From Nilaparvata lugens (lineage: Eukaryota > Arthropoda > Insecta > Hemiptera > Delphacidae): DNA of 64,000 nt. Made by a program: the position numbers and the translations under genes. Each line of letters opens with the position of its first letter. The stretch's first letter is position 1. The notes beneath the pieces were generated by a model. It was not told the DNA's origin and made no database searches. It was given only the letters and a program-made list of their open reading frames with translations. Shown one piece after another: positions 57,679 to 64,000 of this stretch. The stretch is from contig NC_052506.1 of NCBI RefSeq assembly GCF_014356525.2, positions 22,334,707 through 22,398,706 of the forward strand. Reading direction: 5' to 3'.

Positions 57679-59340
57679 CTGAAACAAAATTCATTCATTC
57701 ATTTACACAGACACTAAATCAAATTAATGGACTAAAAGAAATAATGCGATAACCAAAACTGTTGCTCTCCAGATTGCAACTGTTACACTGCATTTAGCTG
57801 AGTACAGACTTATGCGCCACGAACACACGCGGTACGCTTTACCTCCGCTTTATTATAGATGAATATACAGTAAAGCCTACTGTGTGTGTTCACAGCTTTA
57901 CGCAGCCATTGAAATCAGACAAGAAGCGAACTAAGTTTAAATTTGTGAATCACTCCTTTCCATAAATTTCTAATCTGATGAAGAATGCCATTGGTTAGGC
58001 TAGCATGAGAGTTTTCGCAAATTGGCAAAATTAAATTTCTGAAGAAACAAAACTATTATCACTACATTGGTTCTTATGGGAGTGTTCACACTTTAGATTG
58101 GCAGAATTAAACTTCAAAACAAAAAGAAAGTTATTAAGCTAACTTGCAGTGGGAGTTTTTCATATTGACAGAAAGAAAAGGTATTTGAACACTCTCATAA
58201 GAATTATGTATTCTCTTTCTACTAGTAGAGCAGAAATTCATTGGGAAGTTGGGCTCAAGAGGTAAATTAGTAAACCATGTAGCATGCAGCAGTGAACAAC
58301 GTAAATTAATTATTCAAATTGATGACTTGCAAATTTGCATAGTTCATAGTCATTCCTCAATAACTACTAATATCTATAGTAATATACACTTCAAACTGTC
58401 TGAATTTCTTATACATAACATCAATGCCGACATTTTCAAATGACTCTCACTGCAGTAACTTTGGCAAGTGACTCACTCTATCTTGAAATAGACAAGTCAA
58501 CGTATGTGAGTAGATGATAATTACTCAACTGGTAGTCAAATATTAATGTTAAGAATCCTTAAACTATGTAGATCTTTGAGAGATAAAAAAAACTTGGCAA
58601 CAAATATTTTATATTTGATACATTGGAATGAAATAATACTGAGTTAAAGTTATGAATAAATACAAAACGGAGAAATAAGAAGGCCAGTTAAAACAATAAA
58701 ACATTTTAATACAAAAAATAGTCAAAAAGAATAGAGTAAAGTTTTCAAAATCAAATGTGAATTTCATTCACTTATAGTCGTATTCCAATTTAGGTTCATC
58801 ATCAAACTGTGTAAAGTGAAAACAAAGGTACTCTCAGAAAAAATTGTTTGAATGCATTTTTTTTGTAAGAACAGAAATGGATAAAGCATGATTTCCACCA
58901 TAGCGCTTCAACAAAAAGCTGAAACCAAAAAAATGTTCAACAAATAGTTAATTATAAGATATAGGCTATTACTCATTTGATTTAGAACAAGAGAAATAGA
59001 AATATTATAAATGTTGAAGTTAATATGTTCCAGATTAACTGTAAAAATCTAAAATGGCCACACTTTTTTCGTAGTCTTATTTGTTTGAGGTTATTTTTTG
59101 AAACGTAAAATAGAAATATTTTTCAAACCAATACAAATTATTATTATAGTAAATATATTTGGATCCACATTCCAACAGATTTAATTTCTTTAGAACTCAA
59201 TTTCAAAGACATACGTCGTATTAACTTCGATTAATAATACGAATTAACTTCGTGCTAATAACTTCGATTAGAATGCATCAAAGTTACACAGCAATAATAG
59301 ATTCTTGTGAAAAATTACATTGATAACATTGATTACATTC
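57679..59340 (-). other. Putative 3' UTR intron of eIF4G, mostly unannotated
   Basis: AT-rich. An inverted pair (CTTATGGGAGTGTTCACACT near 58073 and GAACACTCTCATAAG near 58187) marks one small palindromic element at about 58070-58205, distantly matched near 56195-56230. No open frame is worth reporting. Confidence 0.4.
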
Positions 59341-59410
59341 TGCTCTCATTAAATGGATGTTTCCACAGTAAATTTCAGTCCACTTCTTTCATACTGTTAA
59401 TCATAGAGCA
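59341..59410 (-). ncRNA. snoRNA-like repeat a (after eIF4G stop)
   Basis: The minus strand reads TGCTCT-ATGATTA ... ATGAAAGAAGTGGA-CTGA ... ATGA-GAGCA. The terminal stem is TGCTC/GAGCA. Box C-like, D'-like and D-like positions are as in the other four copies; the core has one T-to-A change. It sits in the probable 3' UTR intron. Confidence 0.45.
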
Positions 59411-59549
59411 TTTATATTAGGGCATTATTTATTTGTAACGAATAATGTTCTGTACGTAATAAAATATCAATTTATTATTTAAATGTATCATAAATGCAGA
59501 TATAAAAAGTCAGCTGGAGAAAAGTGAAATGCGCGAGTTGGAGGCGCGT

Positions 59550-59896
59550 AAGGGTGGTCACTAACGATAGGACAAGTGTGTTGGACATGTTTGTACATAC
59601 ATGTCATAATTTTATATTGTTGTCATCACAGCGAAAAGTTTCAAACAAAAATTATTGTTGATGTTAGGTTTTTGTAAATCCGATTTTTTCTATTCATTTT
59701 TTCTTCGTTGCTCTATTTGAGGTTAAATTATCATTGTACGGTGTCATTATAATTTGTCATTTTCCAGTGGTTTATTTTATGTTAGAAGCTTTTTTGTCAA
59801 ACAGCTGTTTTTTTTTGCTGGAAACCTCTCGCTGTTAACACAACATGCATGATCAAAATGTTCAATACACTTGTTCGATCGTTAGTGACCACCCTT
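59550..59896. mobile_element. MITE with TGGTCACTAACG ends, copy 2
   Basis: Perfect inverted ends AAGGGTGGTCACTAACGAT enclose 347 bp. Inner TTGTTGTCATCACAGCGAAA text resembles the 20088-20383 element, so they form one family. It lies ~65 bp from the putative intron donor after the eIF4G stop codon. Confidence 0.82.
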
Positions 59897-59986
59897 GATC
59901 GATCTGTACGCACCTACAGAGTGCGGCCTGATGTTAAAAGTAGGTACAACAATAATATAATGGTACTGACCTCGGTGCTGAGAGAA

Positions 59987-60162
59987 TCAAGAGACACTGT
60001 CGGAGAGTTCAGCCTCGTTGAGCGAGGTGAAGAAGGAAACGAGTGACTTTAGCGCCACACCCTTGCCTGCCTCAATGCCCTCGCGCTCCTTCCACCGGAA
60101 GAACGACTCTGTGCATATCAGGCTCGCCTCCCAGAAGTAGTTAAAGATCATCAGCAACAGAC
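59987..60162 (-). CDS. eIF4G: eIF4G last coding exon
   Basis: Acceptor TATGCACAG. It encodes GLLLMIFNYFWEASLICTES, FFRWKEREGIEAGKGVALKS and LVSFFTSLNEAELSDSVS, then TGA. A donor-like GTCAGTACC follows 17 nt after the stop. Confidence 0.95.
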
Positions 60163-63100
60163 CTGTGCATACAACACAATCAACCTCACGCTACAAACAA
60201 CATAACACAACTCGACTATACTAATTGCTATTTGACCTATTAGAACTATTTGAACTATTAGACTGGACACTGATACGCAAACATTCAATTCATTTGGTTC
60301 TATGTTTCACAAATACAAAAATTATTGCACTCTCATTTTTTGTCAATTTTCCTCAGAAATATTCAGTCCACTACTTTCATATTATTAATCATTGAGCACA
60401 TTGTGAATATTACTTTTGAAACTAACTTCCAACTACCATCTAAACTTCAATGATAATTTAAAAAGATTTAATTTTATATTATTTCATTTCCGATCATCCA
60501 TTGACCGCCTATTACCATTGAGATTTATATTACCATACTTTTATATTTATAAAAATCAATGGTTTCACTCAAATCATCAATCCTTCATATCATGACTATT
60601 TATTATCTAAATCCAATCTTATTGGAATAACCACATAATAATCTATTGAAGCACATCAACACTGGGGAAATCATCATTAAAAAGATAGAAATCATAAACA
60701 TAAATCGCGGATAACTTTTCCAAGTTTCGAAATTACCTTGTGGATGTTCGACTTTATTGACGAAAGCTGCCACTGATATTAAGCACTGTACTTCCAGATC
60801 AGACTGGTCCGAGTTGACATACTTCCTAATCAGGTTTGAATGCGTTTTCAGTCCGGCTTCGAACGGCTTCTTCGAATTATCTGCAAAAACAAAGCAAATA
60901 TGAGCAAAATACAAGCACGAACTCTTTTATTAATTAATTAAACAATAGAAATGTAATAATCATTTGCAAATTAAGATTAAACAAATATAAACTTCCAATA
61001 ACAATAACTTCGAATGAAATATTTGATCAAATATGACACCTATTACAAAGTGCTCTCATTTATAACATTTTTCCACAACTATTTCAGTCCACTACTTTCA
61101 TTATTGTTAATCATAGAGCACAAAAACTGAAAATCCATCATAAATCATTCAATTAAAACTATTAACAGAAAGAATTTCCAGTTGTTAAAAGAAATATTAA
61201 ATATTCATCTTTTTGGTATTTTTTACAGATAAATTATGCAACAACAATGCTATTTGTTGTCCCCAATTAACATGCCTTCTTACAAGGCAAGAATATAAAT
61301 TTGATGTTTAGTCTTTCTAAAAATTTATATTTTGAATAATATTATTTAGGAAATTGTTCAATAAACTTACTGAAAGAGACTTCACAGATAGCTGTAATCA
61401 AGGCACTTATGAACGCTGGCTTCTGCACGTCTTCACCAACATTCGTCTGAAAATAAAAATAGAATACAATAATTTAAAAGATGGAAAAACATCACATTTC
61501 ACACACCTTTACTTTCATTTACTCATGTGCTCTCATTCAGAATTTTTCCACAGATCTATTCGGTCCACTACTTTCATCAAATTAATCATGGAGCACACAC
61601 TTCAAGGAAGTATCAACAAACCAAATTTCAAGACAATCAGAACACAGTTTTCCCGTAGATTACATAGAAAATAATTTTTTCTACTCGGTATATTAAGAAA
61701 AACAAGGGAAGGCTACAGATATATCCGTAATATAATTTTTCTTCTACAACTGCCCGTAAAACTGAGAACTTATCGTAAAATAGCTGATGTTGGATGGACA
61801 ATATATATTTTACACTCGCTACGCATACGCAGTAAGTTTACTTTTTGCCCTCTAAAATAATAAATTATAATCTTTTATCTATAGTTAGCTGATTGATTGC
61901 TGGTTCTAGCCCATTTGGGAGTTGCTTGTTTATCCCAACCTGAGGTTCCGATTTCCAAGGAGGTTTGCAAGACAAGTGATTTCCGAGACAACTATTCCTC
62001 AAATTTGTGATGTGAGCAATGATGCCATGACCGTGATCCAAAAATCGTTTGCTCTGAGCAGAATGAGTGAGTCCAAGATCACTGCTTTCTGCATTTACCC
62101 TGCTAATGAATTAGCACTTTTTCAAACACAGACACTGTATTTCAATTTGAGCGCAGTGATGGGCGAACCCCTACTACGACACAAATTATGAGCACAATAT
62201 TATTCAACCGAGTTGCCTGGGTTAAATTTGCGCAGTTCCAAAACAAGCTCTGATACTTGGTCCATTTGTTCTCCTTTGAATTATTACATATAAATTGAAG
62301 TGACTAAGTTACTGGCGATTGGATAATTATATAGTTGAAATGACTTACATTAATCCAGTCGCAGATCTCTTCACACTTCATGTGATCGTTCTGCAGGAAG
62401 CCAACCAGTTTTGTGTGAACATCGTTCATTGACATCCGACTGTTGGCCGGAGTCTCACTTGTCGACGAGAGAAACAGTAAAGTCTGCAAACATAAATAAC
62501 ATCTCGTAAGAGAATGAACTACGAAATAGTGAATGATAACTCAAAATAAGAACCAACAAGACCAAATGGACTTACTGAACGAATATTAACAAAATAAACA
62601 AATCACAAAAATATGAAAATAACCTGTTTAACAAAAATGAATATTGAATGGAAAGTCTAAGAATATGCATAATTACCACAATATATCAACTTCTCAACTA
62701 CACAGAAAGGGAGAATGAATATTGTCTAGTCTGGAAAAATTACATGACATTCATTGAATTATGATTCAAAACCTCATTTTTAGACACAAGTTACTCAAAA
62801 TACGACTGAGTATCATCATTATTATAATAAATTGAGCTCTCATTTATGAATTTTCCTCAAACAAGGTCAGTCCACTACTTTCATATTGATAATCATTGAG
62901 CACAATAATAAAAATAAATAAGTGTAAAATTGACTTAATATTTGAAATTGAAATACAGTATTAAATAAGTGATGTTTTAAATGATTCCAAAATAAAGTAA
63001 GCCGTTTAACCTCAGACTCTCAAATCTATAGATTTATTTCTCTGGCTTCAAACTTACAGATTTCATATTATGAAAATCTTTTAAATAATTTTATCAAGAT

Positions 63101-63816
63101 TTCATATTGTATTCGTCATATTCTTCACTGAAAAATCTTAGATTACAGTAATATACCATGGAATGATACGGCACTACGGAAATAATAAAATATATTTAGT
63201 AATATCATATATATAGTACATTTCTATGGAAAAGCTGGAAGAGCTTCAATACCTACTCTATACATAAAAGTAATGAGTAAATCTGAATACTACTCGCAAA
63301 ATAAGAATCAGCCACCAGCTGATTCAATTTGTTTCAGGGTATAATCAAACATTATAGGGCATACATTGGATGCACGTATGAGCAAGTACACGCATGGTCA
63401 TGCACTTGAAAGAGCTATTAGTAGCAATGTGATTGGTGGCGAGTGCACGCGTTCAGTGTGAGCTGCTACAGGTAAACCACCTCATGTTTCTATCACTGTT
63501 TCCAGATTTTGTTTCTCATCTGCGCGCTTGACCATGCATCATCTCACGTGCACTTGCACATATGTGCATCTAATGTGATAATACCCTAAGCTTTCACTTT
63601 GCAACAGGCCATTAATGTGATAATTTGATTTTTGATACCAGGTTTCAAAGCGAAAAGATGTTCTAGGATGTGAGGTACTCACAAATTCTTTAAGCAGAGA
63701 ATTGATGATGGCGGCCACCATTTTCTTGACATGCTGGCCGGTGCCGGCTTGCACGTGGCGTTTGCACAATTCACACAGGTCACCAAACGTCAGCATCGAC
63801 GATTGGACAAGAGGCA
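59987..63816 (-). CDS. eIF4G: eIF4G, C-terminal five coding exons (partial gene)
   Basis: 3' part of eukaryotic translation initiation factor 4 gamma, the scaffold joining eIF4E, eIF4A and eIF3 at the mRNA cap. Exons are 63816-63683, 62483-62349, 61446-61371, 60880-60737 and 60162-59987; all junctions are GT/AG and in frame, giving 220 residues and a TGA at 59989-59987. The last four exons match the W2 (HEAT-type) end of animal eIF4G: VHTKLVGFLQNDHMKCEEI, CDWINTNVGEDVQKPAFIS, ALITAICEVSFNN, then RWKEREG and the diagnostic GKGVALKSLVSFFTSLNEAE. The first exon (MLTFGDLCELCKRHVQAG, KKMVAAIINSLLKEF) should lie in or before the MA3-W2 linker. Upstream exons are outside the window. Each intron hosts one snoRNA-like repeat. 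Confidence 0.95.
60326..60400 (-). ncRNA. snoRNA-like repeat b (eIF4G last coding intron)
   Basis: TGTGCTC-A-ATGATTA ... TGAAAGTAGTGGA-CTGA ... ATGA-GAGTGCA. The seven-pair terminal stem includes two wobble pairs. It lies in intron 60163-60736, ~163 nt before the 3' splice site. Confidence 0.5.
60737..60880 (-). CDS. eIF4G: eIF4G exon (W2 domain)
   Basis: Acceptor TTTTTGCAG, donor GTAATT. It encodes NSKKPFEAGLKTHSNLIRKY and SDQSDLEVQCLISVAAFVNK, ending VEHPQ plus one base. Confidence 0.92.
61050..61121 (-). ncRNA. snoRNA-like repeat c (eIF4G intron)
   Basis: GTGCTCT-ATGATTA ... TGAAAGTAGTGGA-CTGA ... ATGA-GAGCAC, the clearest copy, with a fully paired six-base-pair stem. It lies in intron 60881-61370, ~169 nt before the 3' splice site. 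Confidence 0.5.
61371..61446 (-). CDS. eIF4G: eIF4G exon (W2 domain)
   Basis: Acceptor TTTTCAG, donor GTAAGTTT. It encodes TNVGEDVQKPAFISALI and TAICEVSF plus one base; ALITAIC corresponds to ALMTAVC in vertebrate eIF4G. Confidence 0.92.
61527..61596 (-). ncRNA. snoRNA-like repeat d (eIF4G intron)
   Basis: GTGCTCC-ATGATTA ... TGAAAGTAGTGGA-CCGA ... ATGA-GAGCAC. The D'-like box is changed to CCGA. It lies in intron 61447-62348, 80 nt before the 3' splice site, a spacing usual for intronic box C/D snoRNAs. Confidence 0.5.
62349..62483 (-). CDS. eIF4G: eIF4G exon (start of W2 domain)
   Basis: Acceptor GTTTGCAG, donor GTAAGT, 45 codons in phase 0. It encodes TLLFLSSTSETPANSRMSMN and VHTKLVGFLQNDHMKCEEIC, ending DWIN. 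Confidence 0.92.
62834..62903 (-). ncRNA. snoRNA-like repeat e (eIF4G intron)
   Basis: GTGCTCA-ATGATTA ... TGAAAGTAGTGGA-CTGA ... ATGA-GAGCTC; one stem pair is a mismatch. It lies in intron 62484-63682, ~350 nt before the 3' splice site. Confidence 0.48.
63683..63816 (-). CDS. eIF4G: eIF4G exon (linker region)
   Basis: Acceptor GGTTTGCAG and donor GTGAGTACC. It starts with two bases of a split codon, then PLVQSSMLTFGDLCELCK and RHVQAGTGQHVKKMVAAI. The plus-strand frame over it is a shadow. Confidence 0.88.
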
Positions 63817-64000
63817 CTGCAAACCAATTACTATTTATAGCAAAAGCATCACACGCTAAAAAAATATCAATCAATAGAAAAATATATCAGTCCTGTTGAG
63901 CTTGTTAATCCCTCACGGATCAATCTGGTTAACAGTTTTATCATCATATTGATTTTTATCATATATAGATATGACCGGATATCGAAAGTTTTTACCATAA

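Noticed and set aside
61354..61674. 106-codon plus-strand frame over an eIF4G exon
   Set aside because: It overlaps the minus-strand exon 61371-61446 and snoRNA-like copy d, both in antisense; no domain is seen.
63702..63899. Plus-strand frame at the right edge
   Set aside because: It is the antisense shadow of the eIF4G exon at 63683-63816.

Overview
The window is AT-rich, intron-rich DNA from an animal, almost certainly an insect. A hemipteran is likely; a planthopper is only a guess from how some repeats look. Three host genes are recognisable by their exon translations, all on the minus strand. They are a complete phosphomevalonate kinase gene (PMVK, 18517-26483), a complete gene for COP9 signalosome subunit 9 (COPS9/MYEOV2/CSNAP, 35812-45471), and the last five coding exons of translation initiation factor eIF4G (59987-63816, entering from the right edge). 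The exons are short and are separated by introns full of mobile DNA.

Layout. Positions 1-184 carry an unidentified open frame running off the left edge. Positions 202-16255 are a tandem array with a unit of about 6.48 kb (two full copies and a decaying third). Each unit carries a broken non-LTR reverse transcriptase, three diverged copies of a smaller module and a strong hairpin. A scrambled older relative follows at 16410-17480. PMVK follows, with a MITE, a LINE tail and a second non-LTR fragment in its introns. Between PMVK and COPS9 lie a 684-bp tandem duplication, one arm of a 2.3-kb inverted duplication and several MITEs. The other arm lies in COPS9 intron 1. About 170 bp upstream of the COPS9 start codon sits an internally deleted P-like element with a THAP-domain open frame and an exact 8-bp target duplication. 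Positions 48371-54480 are a direct segmental duplication carrying two copies of an hAT remnant; its two halves are separated exactly by a 2.4-kb foldback element. MITEs fill most of 54530-55561, and the eIF4G 3' region follows.

The most interesting observation is in eIF4G. Every intron visible, including a probable intron just after the stop codon, holds one copy of a ~70-nt sequence, always in the sense orientation. Each copy is closed by a terminal stem and arranged like a box C/D snoRNA. The C and D boxes carry a matched pair of changes that would keep the kink-turn base pair (C box AUGAUUA with D box AUGA). The core TGAAAGTAGTGG just before a CTGA D' box is conserved. This could be an unreported intron-encoded snoRNA family, or a MITE family that imitates one.

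The three host genes act in unrelated processes (mevalonate pathway, signalosome, translation initiation). The rest of the window is repeat biology.
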